The notes beneath the pieces are model-generated. The model ran no database searches and was not told where the DNA came from. It saw nothing but the letters and a program-made list of their open reading frames with translations. A stretch of 64,000 bases of DNA. It comes from Antedon mediterranea (Eukaryota > Echinodermata > Crinoidea > Comatulida > Antedonidae). Positions 48,357 to 60,135 of the stretch are shown here, in pieces (the first letter of the stretch is position 1; each line of letters opens with the position of its first letter). The translations under genes were made by a program, and so were the position numbers. The stretch spans positions 30,032,912-30,096,911 of the forward strand of contig NC_092675.1 of the NCBI RefSeq assembly GCF_964355755.1. The letters are read 5' to 3'.

Positions 48357-49870
48357 CATCTAAGGGACATGTCAAAATTATTCTACTGCAGCTACTGCAG
48401 TAAATACTCTCAATACTTTAGTAAACTCTTTCTGTTTATTGCTGTTTATTGTGACTATCTCATAAGCTTCTACGGTGAAACTAATTAAAATCACACCAAG
48501 AATCGTACAAAAATGTACCGCAGTAACTGACTGCAGTAGAAAAATTTGCATGTGTTCCTCAATTAATAATTATCTGTTTTAAAAAGTAAACCAAGAAATG
48601 TGGCTGCAATAGTGCCAGTTAGGATCAACATTGATTGAGATTAAAATCAATCAAATGTTGTAAAATTTGGTTTACTTGTTACGATAGATAATTTTAATTA
48701 ATACCGTATTGATTTTTAATTTACCATAAAAAAAAGTTGTTTGATGGTTTTATTGTTGGTTTGCCTGTCAAAGTACTTAAACAAGCACTTTTATTGTTTT
48801 AACATTTAAAATTGTTTTCATTTTACTAATTTTTTTGTTACTTAAATATTATGGTAATATTTAGTACATGACTTCCATTCTAAAGTACCTTGATTTTACA
48901 ACCATTTTCATAGAATGTTACAAGAACTACATTTGTGTACTATTGCAGTAGTTAGCTTGGTACCTCATTACTAACCAACATTAATTGTGTTCCGTCGCTT
49001 GTGATTGGTCAAATGACTTGTGTTTGTGCAATAATTCTTTATGGTAACTTTAACATTTATAATGTTATACAATAGTTTTGTTTCTTGCCAATAGGTAGAC
49101 AACAGCGGAGTGAAAGAATATTTCCAAACAGACTTTTCTTATTTATTATTACGGTATTACTATATATGATGAGTGAATTCCCAGGGACTGGTACAAAACT
49201 TAATGATAATTAGAGGGTGTTGTGTTCATAGAGAGAGAGTTGCATGAGCATGGCATTATATTCAGTCATATAGAAATGTAATTCACTGTTTATATTATAC
49301 ATATTTGATTGATGATTATTGTTTGATATCCAGAATGATATAAATTAGAAAATAGATAGATTTCTCAACTTGGAAATAATTATGATAAAGACGTAGATAA
49401 CTTGTTATAAAACTATATAAAACATTTTGAGATTACGAATTTATTTTAAAGATTTAAGCTAATAATTATTCACATCAGAAGATGTTTATTTTAAAAAATC
49501 AATTAAACACAATTGGTGCATAATGATTGGTTGGTGCTTATAAATCTGGTATCTACACTGGTTCTCATAGAATGAGGGATTGAAAACAGCTACAAGGGTG
49601 TAATGTGGGGTGAGGAGTTGGCCATAGTTTTTTTGAGAACGGCAGAGGTTTCAGATTTCTATATCTTGTTTTGTTATTGAATATTGTGCATTGATTGTTA
49701 CCAAGCTCTTATTAGTTTATATGTTTTTATAAGATAAATGTAATATACAGTTTATACATTGCAGAATAAATACAAATTGTTTTTATTATATTAAAATCAT
49801 TTCTGTGGCATTTTTCTTTCGGCCTTTTGATGCACATTGCTTGACTTGCACTGTCTGATTACAAATGTTT
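47134..49870 (+). other. gene B 3' flank with poly(A) signals
   Basis: AATAAA occurs at 47326-47331 and at 49765-49770. The 47770-47991 frame resembles nothing known. The stretch also holds the candidate exon at 48295 and a MITE at 48362. The rest is AT-rich without coding similarity. Confidence 0.45.
48362..48559. mobile_element. second MITE family (GACATGTCAAAATTATT ends), copy 1
   Basis: The left end GGACATGTCAAAATTATTCT continues ACTGCAGCTACTGCAGTAAA. The right end reads the inverse with changes (GCAGTAACTGACTGCAGTAG, then AAAAATTTGCATGTGTTCC). It shares the ends and CTGCAGT-ACTGCAGTAA core with 51486-51802. No ORF. It starts 6 bp after the TAG of the candidate gene B exon. Confidence 0.75.
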
Positions 49871-49885
49871 ACATCTGTGAGTCTC

Positions 49886-49950
49886 ACTCCTGAGGATGAT
49901 CAAAGTATATTGATTTAAACGTCGAGAAACTCAACATTCTTTTCGGACTA
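49886..49950 (+). repeat. dispersed repeat fragment, copy 2
   Basis: CTCCTGAGGATGATCAAAGT ATATTGATTTAAACGTCGAG matches the copy at 3145-3215 in SEC24 intron 6. Probably the tail of a retroelement. Confidence 0.55.
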
Positions 49951-50114
49951 CCACATCTGTTATTCCAGAAATGTAAGGTATCAAGACATTGGTTGTTGTA
50001 TTGTTTATCCGTTGTCTGCATGTTATTTTACACAATATACTTTATCTGTCCAATTTTGCTTTGATAATAGTGAGGATCTTCATGATCTATGGTACCATAA
50101 CCATATTATCATGG

Positions 50115-50405
50115 ATCCTGAGCAGTCACAGGGTAACCAAATTGGTAAAATGTTTGACCCCAACAATGAGTCAACGCTTTTTAAAGATCTGGATTGTATC
50201 ATGGAATCCAGAGGAGTCACAGGGCAACCAAATTGGTACAATTTTTAGCCCCAACAATGAGTCAAACAATTTTTAAAGACCTGGATGGCAACCAATTTGG
50301 TATAATTTTTAGGCACAAGTCAAAATACTATTTATCTGACAAATATATTCATTCATTCAATTTTTTATTTCAGAGCAACCAAATTGGTACAATGTTATAG
50401 CCCCA
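50115..50405 (+). repeat. imperfect ~90-bp tandem repeat, 3-4 copies
   Basis: The unit contains GGCAACCAAATTGGTACAAT, TTTTAGCCCCAACAATGAGT and TTTTTAAAGA-CTGGAT. Copies start near 50130, 50221, 50285 and 50370. Non-coding. Confidence 0.75.
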
Positions 50406-52121
50406 ACCACGAGTAAACGCCTGTAAATTCTACCTGTTTTAAATATCTTGGATATTAGATCAAATCATCATCATCAGCTCTTGCAAACATATTTTAGTAT
50501 TGCTAACAGTACACCATCATTGCACTCAAGTTATAGTGATTTAGTCCACTTTTGTGTTTCTGCATCATCTTGCCAAACTGTGCAGTATCTCATTTGAGTA
50601 TAGTCACACATGGGTTGGTCACAATTATGCAGCTGTGCTTCCTAATTTTCCTTAAATGTTGTGTTCCACACATTACCTCTTATTTCTCATTTGCATTTTT
50701 ATGTCTTGCAATAATTGTTAAATGATAAAAGAAAAGCATACACACCACAATCTATTTTACAATATTGCATTTTATTATTCACAAAGAAACTTGTAAATGT
50801 TACATATCATGAGTAACATTATAACGTTATCCACTCCCCCCACCCTAATGCTTTTTTTTTATAAGAGTATGACCCAACTCCTCTTGCAGTACATCAAAAA
50901 CTGTTGATAACTAAACATTCAGTACAGAAAATTGGACATAAATGTATTTTCTCTCGTAATAGCTTTCCTTTACCAAATCATATACGTACTGAGTTAATAA
51001 TACACTTCTGAAATATTATCTTAAAACGTTATAAATTGTAGCAAAATAGTATAATCACTTTCTATAATAATTATTTTACATCATCTTGACATAAAATATT
51101 ACATTTTTTAAACACAACATAATACTTTTATGAAAAATGACAAATGTGATAATATATAATTACCTTTTGCACAATAAAGTATCAATAATTAGTGGAGTGC
51201 TAAATATGCATGTATTATGTGAATGTGCTCCTTACTTAAAATGAGTTAATTATGTGGAAGCTATTAACCGAATTAGTCATCTTAATGTTACTTACTGTTC
51301 ACTTGTTTACTAGGTTTTGTTACAAAAATAAATCATTTTCAAGTGTGTTAATAGGACCGCACCTTGGGTTGTAGATTGGGGTAGGGGTTCCTTTTCAAGG
51401 AAAGGGAACAAAATTCTTTATCACATCAATTTTCTAAATTTTATGATGTACCTTAAGTAACCACTGTACAAGTCTGAATCTAAATAAAGGATAATGTCAA
51501 AATTATTATACTGCAGTTACTGCAGTAACTATGTTTTGTTTACTCTTAACCTATTAATATGCAATTATATAGCAAGTGCTTTACACATGTTTACTGCAGT
51601 TACGGTCTTTAATTGACATCAATTAACATTGAAAAAAAAGGTATACATCATTGCAGTAGTTTTATTTTTACTTCAACCATCTTTTAGGGTAATCCTTCAA
51701 GTTTAGCTCAATGGTCAATTGATATTCAGGGATCTCTTTTAAATAAAAGTAAATGTAGTTACTGAAGTAACTGCTCTAGAATAATTTTGACATGGTCCTT
51801 TAACATGAATATAAATTATTTATCATAAATGTTACAGCATCTTTACACAACTAAATACTGTAAGTGTATTAGTATAATTATAGTGAAAATGACTTATTTA
51901 CCAATTTGCATACAGGTGTGCACCTTATGTCAAGACACTGTATATCTGTTTCAATGTACAAGAACTAAAGAACTTGTATTGTTTTATCAAAATATACTGT
52001 TTCGTTAAATTTACTTCTAATATTTTTTTTCTCCCTTTGGGCTTCTATAGTTGCACAACCCCAGTTTACATTTCTTATGTTGGAGGGAAAATATTCATTT
52101 TACTGTGTTCTTTCTAATCAC
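50406..52121 (-). other. 3' UTR/flank of the kinase gene, with a MITE
   Basis: No coding sequence seen. Read on the minus strand, AATAAA occurs at 51666-51661 and 50776-50771, either of which could end the kinase transcript. A MITE occupies 51486-51802. Confidence 0.4.
51486..51802. mobile_element. second MITE family, copy 2
   Basis: The left end AAGGATAATGTCAAAATTAT continues TATACTGCAGTTACTGCAGT. The right end GAATAATTTTGACATGGTCC follows AGTTACTGAAGTAACTGCTC. The terminal inverted repeats are about 45 bp with few mismatches. Non-coding middle. Confidence 0.8.
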
Positions 52122-55100
52122 TCATTCTCCTGTTGAATTCCTTTTACAATTAGCACCAATAAACGCATCATCCATGCTTCCATGTGAACTGTTTGACGGT
52201 GTTGTTTCCTCATCAAATAATGAACAAACACCAGAATCGTGTCTTAGCACAGACTTAAGTGGAGTTACGGTGGCCGACGGAGTGTCAACGATTTCCCAAT
52301 CTCCGCTGCCATCCATTTTTCCAGATTGTTTCCTCTCGCGCCACGATATTAATCGATGCGTCAGTTCCCTGTTCTCGTTAGCAAAGAAAGCTTTGGCGTC
52401 ATCTGGACTGTCACAGTTTTCCAGGCGATCATCTGTACTTTGCAACTTTTTTCTTAAAACAGGAGATGTAGGTAAAGATATTGACTTTCTACGATCTTTA
52501 TTTTGGAATTGAAAATACTCTTCATCGAGGTCTAACTCATCAAACATTGCACTTAATTTTGGGGGTATATCCGCATCGATTCCTCGAGGGCTGCAAACTA
52601 TTTTTGTTTGCCCTCCTTTTAGTTCAGGTGTATCGAAAGGATTACTACTATTTATGCTGAAAAGCTGAGGGCGCTCTGATTGCTTCCTTAATCTTGCTGA
52701 ATTACTTCGAGTTAATGGGAAATTTCGTAAGTTATTTTTTACTGGAGCATCCAACTGACTGACAGATGTTCGTGCTCGTTTTTTCACCGCCATTTCATCT
52801 GAAAAAATATAATTGGAATTAGTGTACTGAATGAATTTCTACTTATTTTCTACTTTATTTTATACACATCCAATTACAGGATGGATAAACTATTTTATAA
52901 TTTATCATGCTTATAAACTAAGTCTCATAGGGAGTGGAGTTGAAAGAGCCGTGAGTTACAACCCTGACACTAGGTCAGGATTGAACCCCGGACCTTTGGT
53001 TTGGAAGGCAAGCACGTTAACCATCATATCATCAGCAAGATGTTTTGTTTGTTGACGCCGCTGTCTCTACATACAAACAAGTGTGGAAAGATGAGAAGGG
53101 AATTGTCATGTTAGAATCAAGTCAAGATACAATCTAGACATTTTATACTTAAGATAAGTGAAGTGTCAGTTAAGATTGAAACTTAACCCAACATTTTTAA
53201 ACGAAATACATAACAAACATTGATTGACAAATAATGAAACATAAAATAGCGCTCCAATACAGCAATATAAATCTCTATATAAGTTAACAAAAAACAATAT
53301 GCAGCTGGAGGACAAACTACCCAATAATTACTTACTCCGATTTCGGAACCAAACAGAATTTTGGTTTGCTCTGTCTTCTCTTATTTTACGTAGCATTTTG
53401 TTTAGCATGCCTAAGATCTGTTCAAAACTTGGTCTCTTCTCAAATTCCATCTACAAATTAAAATCATATTATTTTTTGTTATAATCACAATTTGAAATAT
53501 TGTGGTGTTTTGATCCAAATGTTATTGTTCATTCAGATGTTGTTCACTTCAAACCATCACCCCTCCAACCTCTAGTTTCTCCTCCGACCTCTAGTTTCCC
53601 ATCGAACTCTAGTTTCCCCGCCGACCTCTAATTTCCCCTCCTACCTCTAGTTCCCCTCTGACATCTAATTTACCCTCCGACCTCTAATTTACCCTCCGAC
53701 CTCTAATTTACCCTCCGACCTCTAGTTTACCCTTCCCATTGGTGGAAATGGTCACATTGTTGTCATCTCAAGCATATTAATGTTGAGATTCAAAAGTATG
53801 TATAGCATGGTGACTTACATTACAACATGTGAATGCTAATTGAAGAAAATCATGAGGACAATCATCAGAGGATAAACATTTAAAGCCTTCCTCATCAACA
53901 GCAAAATTCTAAAACAAAAAAATAATAACAATTCAAAAGAGAGAAAAGGGAAAGGTTAAACTTAAAAATCAGTGTAATTGGCAATTGATGAATGGATAAA
54001 CACATTCTGAAATAAATGTTGCTTTGTCTACACTATCAAACTGACAAAAAAAGTATGATGTGCCCAAATATGGTAGTGATGTGTCCAAATATGATAGTGA
54101 TATGACATCATCATGTCTATATATGGGCACATCACATAAAGATAGTGTAGTGTAGATAGAACTTTAGGTAAATAAAAAATGTACAAAGCAAACATTGTTT
54201 ATTACTATTTATTTAATATTAATTATTAATAATGTAATAAATTGAATGTGTAATATTACCCCAAGCCTTGGCAACCAGTTAGGATCAGCTTGTATTCTAG
54301 CAATAACTTGACAAAGAATAATACCATAGGAAAAGATGTCAGCCTGCAGGAAATGAACACAATAAATATATTTATAACACAGCTCTGTCTCAATCAATAT
54401 CATTCAAATAATACAGCATACACAATATCTATTTTTCCTTTTGTGAAAAACAATATTGATTTTATTTGAAAATAAATTTTTTTTTTTTTTTTTTTGGTTT
54501 TGAATGCAAGAAATTGTTATTTATTACAATAATGAACCTGTAATTGAAACCTATAATTTGAACCTGTCCCATTTTTCTTTCATTTCTTTATTTGAATTCA
54601 AAACAATATAACATTCATAAACTGTACAGGAATGAATTCAGGGTAGTACAACAAAGTAACCAATGGTCAAACTTGTTGCCATTGTGGCCCTTAATGGTTT
54701 CATGATCTGCAAGCTCCTGTTTTAACTAATCGATCAACTTTTTTTAGATTACTTATTGTGTAATTAACACACCTTTTCGTTGAAGAATTCATTCCGCAAA
54801 CATTCTGGGGCCATCCAGTATGGAGAACCTGCTATTGATCTCTTTTCATTATTCCTGAAATAAATAAAAATTTAGAATAAAATTATCAATAATTCTGAAA
54901 TGTTGATATCTTTACAAAATTGAATTAAATTGTGATTTATTTATTTAAATATTTGTAGCATTTATCATTTACTTCGTTGACATGTTAAAAGTATTTAAAA
55001 GGATGCTAATTTGTCATCGTGTGAATGATATATTATAGCAGATAACAAACTAAGTACATTATCCACTTTGCGCTAACACTCAACATTATGATGTGTTGTT

Positions 55101-58100
55101 GAAATCAATGCAATGTTAATGTTTGAGAAATAAAATATCTATTTTGCAAACAATGGACTACAAATAAATACAGCCATATATACTGTATATCAATCTCAAA
55201 CAATATAGCAGAAATAGCTGGACAATGAGGAGAGACAATTTAATAATCATAAGACAACAATAATAACAACTCGATTTTAACTCGTCACTTTGATGTATCT
55301 TTGTGATTGAAAACAAATTTTCTGACATTTAAAAAAAAAGAAATAAATAATTTGTGAATATTGTTCACCATTTTGGTACAATGCAAAATAGTTGAGATAC
55401 AGGTAGTCCGGGAACCTATCTATTTATTGGTTTGTAGGCACGTGCAAAGTTTTTCTCAAGAAACTTACTGTGGTATTGTGGTTGCCAGTCCAAAATCAGC
55501 AACAATTCCCTGCCATCTAGATCCTTCTTTACGCACCAATATATTCTACAAAAACATAAAAAGTGAAATATTACCAAAATGACAAGATAACATGAAGCAT
55601 GCAGGTCTTCTACAGACCAGTGGCAGGTACAGTGCACCGCTTATCCATCTCTTTTTCTCTTATCCATCTCTTTTTCGCTTATCCATCTCTTTTTCTCTTA
55701 TCCATCTCTTTTTTGCTTATCCATCTCTTTTTCTCTTATCCATCTCTTTTTTGCTTATCCATCTCTTTTTCTCTTATCCATCTCTTTTTCTCTTTTTCGC
55801 TTATCCATCTCTTTTTCTCTTTTTCTCTTATCCATCTCTTTTTCTCTTTTTCGCTTATCCATCTCTTTTTCTCTTTTTCGCTTATGCATCTCTTTTTCTC
55901 TTTTTCGCTTATCCATCTCTTTTTCTCTTTTTCTCTTATCCATCTCTTTTTCTCTTATCCATCTCTTTTTTGCTTATCCATCTCTTTTTCTCTTATCCAT
56001 CTCTTTTTCTCTTTTTTGCTTATCCATCTCTTTTTCTCTTTTTCGCTTATCCATCTCTTTTTCTCTTTTTCTCTTATCCATCTCTTTTTCTCTTTTTCTC
56101 TTATCCATCTCTTTTTCTCTTTTTCGCTTATCCATCTCTTTTTCTCTTATCCATCTCTTTTTCTCTTATCCATCTCTTTTTCCAATAGTTTACCAAGTTC
56201 TTTATTGTGTACACTTGCATTGTATACTGTACATGGGACCAACGGCTTTACAACCAAATCAAAGGATGAGGAAATAAGAATAATAGCCTCTTTCCTAAAG
56301 GATACAATGACCCAGACCGGTCTCGAACATATTCTATATTCTTTTACCATTATGCCATATTGCTACAATTATATTTTTGCAATTTAGAAAAAAAACAACA
56401 TGACTCCTCTGGTGCCAACAATTCTGTAAAATATCTAGGTTAGGGTTTAGCTGTAGATCCCCTGAGAGTGATATAGTAATGCATTGCTAAACCCACCTAT
56501 TACATACACCAATGAAATACTTGCAAATTAAAGTCAAAACCTTTTTAAGTAACCAATAAATATTAACATTATGAGTTAAAACGTATATTAAAGCATTGTA
56601 ATGTAAACTTACATGACCTTGCAGGTCGTTTCATTTTATATGTTTGTACTTGTATGAAATATGCTAATAATTGTACTAGTTCTGGATCGCCAGCCCGATC
56701 GCCAGTCATAGACATCAGCTATGATAGTATTGTGCAGTTAATCATGAAGATAATAATGAAGATGATATTAGAACAATGATTGAGGATGATGTTGCAAGGA
56801 GGTTATTCTTGTAGATGATAACAATGAATAGATAGTGATGATAATTTATGTACTGATAAGATTTAATGACAATGATGAGGGTAATAACGATTAAAATAAA
56901 ATAGAGATAATGATTTATATACTGATAAGATTTAATGACAATGATGATGAGGATAATTAATCTGATAACATATTAATAAAGATGGTTGATATGATATTTA
57001 ATAATTGTAAATATTCTGGTTAATATCCATAATATTGAATAAAATATTGATGACATAAACGGTGATAGTTAAAAATAAAACAAGATGAGAAAAATTCATT
57101 AAAATATTGATTTTGAAATTAGTGTAAAAACTAGAACATTTTGATTAACAATATTTAGGACATTGAAGCTTGACGCAAATGTAAGCTGCGAAATTAAACG
57201 TGATGATATTATTAATTAGAAAAGTAGAACATAATCTCAAAGATGCTTGTTGAATTACATTCCTAAATGAAATATCTACAACAAAAACTTCTGAAAGGTA
57301 TTATTTACTTCAATTTATTAAGAATGTCAACTAGATTCTGCTGCTGCAGGGTTAGATGAGCAATAGCTTGTAGTCAGCTTTGTAATATTATACTTTGTCA
57401 GATATCTTTGAATTATTATTAAAGTAATATAATGTTCTTGTTAATATTATTTGTTTACTGGACAGAAATCCCTTAATCTACACTTTAATCCAAACAAAAA
57501 GGCTGATTTAAAAGATAATACAGTACATTGTGGGTGTTCAATATAACACAAATAAATCAAATTAAATCGCATTCATTGTTTGTTAATGTTAGTTTACGAT
57601 TAATGGAAATGTTTTTGTTTACTAATGCAAAATAAAACTAAGCGAGTAAACAAATAGCGCAGACACACTTATACTTTTATAAATAAACAATCAAATAGGA
57701 AAGATATATTAATTTTCAATAATAATGTAAAAGACAATGATGCATAACACAGAAGCTTATACATGTATTTAGAGTTGTGGCTTGCTGGTTATGATGCTTG
57801 GCTATCATCCAATCTAATGGTCCTGGGTTCAAGCCCTGTCATTTTTTAAAAACAAACTCCACTCCCACCAAAGACTTTTAATAAAACTTTGTTTATCTAG
57901 AGCATCTTGTGTATGTTTGTCTTGTGAACAGGATTTACACCTTTAAAGAAGGATAATGAATGAATCCTTGGCACTTTGCCTTAAATATATATATATATAG
58001 TGTATAAAAATGTAATGAATACACCTCTTCCTGCCACGTCTTCTACCTCAACGTTAAATCCAATCCTCACTGAGCTGCAAGATACCTGTATATCCGCAAT

Positions 58101-59698
58101 CCGATAAAAATAGTTTTAATTTTCCTTGAACTGGGATGGCATGATTGCGGTTAGCACTTGTCAACAAATGAAGATGTATTTTGGTAAAATTATAAAATCA
58201 AAAGATTTTTAATAAAAACTTAACTAAGAATGCAACTAAATGAAAAATAATTTTATTTCTTTCTTACTTATTCCAATGACCTCTAGTTGTAGATCAGAGT
58301 TTGTGAAAATAATAAAATAAAAAAATTCAATACCTAGGCAATAATGTTCCTAACAACCGTCTAATACTTAATAAATAACTACATATTACTTTATTTTCTA
58401 TAGTGTGTACAGTAGTAGTTCATCCAGTAATGGCAAAATAATTTTCAGTTTTACTGTCTAAAAATAGTTTACTTCTGTACATACCAAAGTATTAACTATC
58501 TCATACATTCCAGACCTATAATGTTTTGATGCCTAAAGGGCAAATAATGTTTTATTAAATTCATTATAAAACATTATAAAGCCAATATTCAGAAGATGTA
58601 ACAGTATCCATAGCAACAAGTACATACCATAGAAAATAGCTACTCTCGCATGGCAACTATAACAGGTTTTTCTTTTATCAAACAATTTTTTAGTCTGAGA
58701 AACTGTTGACATGTTGATTCTCATAGAAATGTTTTGAAATGTAATATTTGCAAATATTATAAAAAAGAATATGAAACAGTAAAGTATCAAGAAGATGCCA
58801 TAAACAAGATAAAAACTAAATATACCACCTGCTAAAAATATAAATAAAATATGATTTATATTTAAAAATGGTATTATTCAATTCAGAGATCATGTATACT
58901 TCAGATAACATTTGTCTACTGATCTGATTAAACTAAAGGAGACAAAGTTGTTCTGTTCATAAACGTGTCAACTTGTTATACAGAAATACATTTAAAGAAA
59001 GCTTTTTTTTCAGTTGCTATAAGTACTTGGGTATTGATGTACCCCTTTCTCTACACAATTCTTGATTCACCTCATTACATTTTTTTATAGACTTTTTTGA
59101 AAAATGATAAAACCTGGTATTTAAAGTTTATTTTAAAGAATGCAATTAATTATAAGTATGCAAATGAATTCAGAATATGCAAATGAATTAAAAATATGCA
59201 ATTGATTTATAAGTATGTACATTAATTAATAAATAATTCAAATGATTTATAACTATGCAAATGAATTAATAATATGCAAATGATTTAGAAGTATGCAAAT
59301 GAATTAAAAATATGCAAATCATTTTAAGTATGTATTAATGAATTAATAATATGGAAATGATTTATAAGTATGCAAATGATTTATACATACGCAAGATGTA
59401 AAGGCCTTCCCATAGCAGTTAGATCCAGATTAATGTAAACTTTTGTAAAATTCATGCCATCAGTGAAATCTTGTAACAAATGTATGCAAATAAAGTGTGA
59501 CATTTTTTAATATATGCAAATAGATTAAAATAATATTTAAATTACCATAGCTGTTAGGTCTCGATGAATGTAGCCTTTTGTATGTACATAGTTCATGCCA
59601 TCAGCAACATCTCGTGATAGACTTATTCTTAACTCCCAAGATAATGTGATAACATTTTCATCTAGTAAAATATGTTGAAGATCTCCTCCATTCATGTA
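52122..59698 (-). CDS. TESK: TESK-type (LIMK/TESK family) protein kinase, 3' seven exons, 425 aa
   Basis: Minus-strand exons in order: 59698-59546, 55545-55469, 54854-54773, 54343-54260, 53908-53819, 53450-53336, 52798-52122 (stop); all AG/GT with matching phase. The protein begins at YMNGGDLQH of the kinase hinge, then HRDLTAMN (catalytic loop; Asp codon 59560-59558), DFGLATTIP (55497 onward), GSPYWMAPECL, DIFSYGIILCQVIARIQADP, DDCPHDFLQLAFTCCN and EKRPSFEQIL. The RIQADP-WLPR and DDCP..FL.LA..CC pattern and the short activation segment fit TESK better than LIMK. TESKs phosphorylate cofilin and control actin. The 224-residue C-terminal exon is Ser-rich and basic and probably regulatory. The N-lobe (Gly-rich loop, Lys) is not visible in 59699-64000 and should lie beyond the window. 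Confidence 0.9.
52915..53065 (-). mobile_element. tRNA-derived SINE, copy 2
   Basis: On the minus strand: ATGATGGTTAACGTGCTTGC (A-box region) and GGGGTTCAATCCTGACC (B box GGTTCAATCC), ending in AACTCCACTCCCT, the same body start as the copy at 57765. It lies between the last two kinase exons. Confidence 0.7.
53560..53735 (+). repeat. ~19-bp minisatellite (CCTCCGACCTCTAGTTTC)
   Basis: About nine imperfect copies of CCTCCGACCTCTAGTTTC/CCTCCGACCTCTAATTTAC. It lies in a kinase intron. Strongly strand-asymmetric (CT-rich on plus). Confidence 0.88.
54020..54166. mobile_element. 150-bp MITE family, copy 5
   Basis: Ends GCTTTGTCTACACTATCAAA and AGTGTAGATAGAACTTTA, with the same CCAAATATGGTAGTGAT interior as the 7168 copy. 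In a kinase intron. Confidence 0.85.
55635..56180 (+). repeat. TTATCCATCTCTTTTTCTC minisatellite
   Basis: About 545 bp of a 19-bp unit (TTATCCATCTCTTTTTCTC or ...TTTTTGC/TCGC) with 12-bp TTTTTCTCTTTT spacers, in the long kinase intron. All frames of both strands stay open, giving artefactual Leu/Ser/Phe-rich and Lys/Arg/Glu-rich translations. Confidence 0.95.
56205..56345 (+). repeat. dispersed SINE-like repeat fragment
   Basis: GGGACCAACGGCTTTACAAC...CTTTCCTAAAGGATACAATG matches 41064-41140 and, inverted, the core at 600-800. Confidence 0.5.
56350..57760. other. intron of the kinase gene, nothing recognised
   Basis: AT-rich with weak GATGATAA/ATGATGA simple repeats (56690-56970, including two copies of ACTGATAAGATTTAATGACA). 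No exon-like segment on either strand. Confidence 0.4.
57765..57975 (+). mobile_element. tRNA-derived SINE, copy 3 (best preserved)
   Basis: The A-box-like TGGCTTGCTGGTTATGATGC and the B box GGTCCTGGGTTCAAGCCC are tRNA-gene spaced (~35 bp apart). The body is AACTCCACTCCCACCAAAGA, and the end is GAATGAATCC. Related copies lie at 31860 and 52915. It is in the long kinase intron. Confidence 0.75.
58000..59150. other. intron of the kinase gene, nothing recognised
   Basis: No exon, repeat family member or RNA gene was recognised on either strand. Confidence 0.35.
59157..59400 (+). repeat. ~18-bp degenerate repeat rich in ATGCAAAT octamers
   Basis: About a dozen diverged units of TATGCAAATGATTTATAAG/TATGCAAATGAATTAAAAA. 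Exact ATGCAAAT octamers start at 59158, 59177, 59255, 59274, 59293, 59312 and 59370; two more at 59484 and 59514 lie outside the array. ATGCAAAT is the canonical POU/Oct site, but a minisatellite origin is the simplest explanation. Confidence 0.8.
59411..59487 (-). pseudogene. decayed duplicate of the kinase catalytic-loop exon
   Basis: Read on the minus strand this matches the 3' half of the exon at 59698-59546 over about 75 bp, with one 6-bp gap. GATGGCATGAA and CTAACTGCTATG are shared, but CATCGAGAC (His-Arg-Asp) has become AATCTGGAT, and the GT donor after GCTATG is GG. Without the catalytic Asp box and donor it cannot replace the real exon. Confidence 0.75.
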
Positions 59699-60135
59699 CT
59701 GCAAGAAAGAAGTTTAAGTTTAATAATTACATTTGTGTAAAATAACAGATCATAACATTTAATTTAAGGAAAATGAAGTCACTTAATCAACTTGATCAAT
59801 TTATTGATAATGTAAAGGCATGGTTTTTAATGGTAATTAAATTAGTGTAGAAAAATGAGAGCTGAGATGGAAATAGAAAAAAAAAAATATTTCATTAAAA
59901 ATTACTAATTAGTGATTACAATAAAAACTACTGTACTACAGTACCAGTACTTTAACCAAGGGCTTAGATTAGTTTTCTTGAGACCTTGTTCTATAATAAT
60001 GACCTTTCATTTGGACATTCACAAGCATCACTACATTCATTCTATAAATAAATCTATTTTCTCATTAGGAGGTTTACAGCATGTAGATAAAAAAAAGAGA
60101 TTTTATTACAGATCAATACTCCCTCTACTATTGAC

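Noticed and set aside
52051-52512. 153-codon plus-strand frame
   Set aside because: It is the antisense shadow of the last kinase exon, whose minus frame has family-consistent splicing and phase.
55592-56387. Long Leu/Ser/Phe-rich plus-strand frames (198 and 262 codons)
   Set aside because: They are translations of the TTATCCATCTCTTTTTCTC minisatellite inside the kinase intron; no splice or start support.
57790-57840. Functional tRNA gene
   Set aside because: A and B boxes are present, but no cloverleaf with a paired acceptor stem can be drawn and a SINE body follows.
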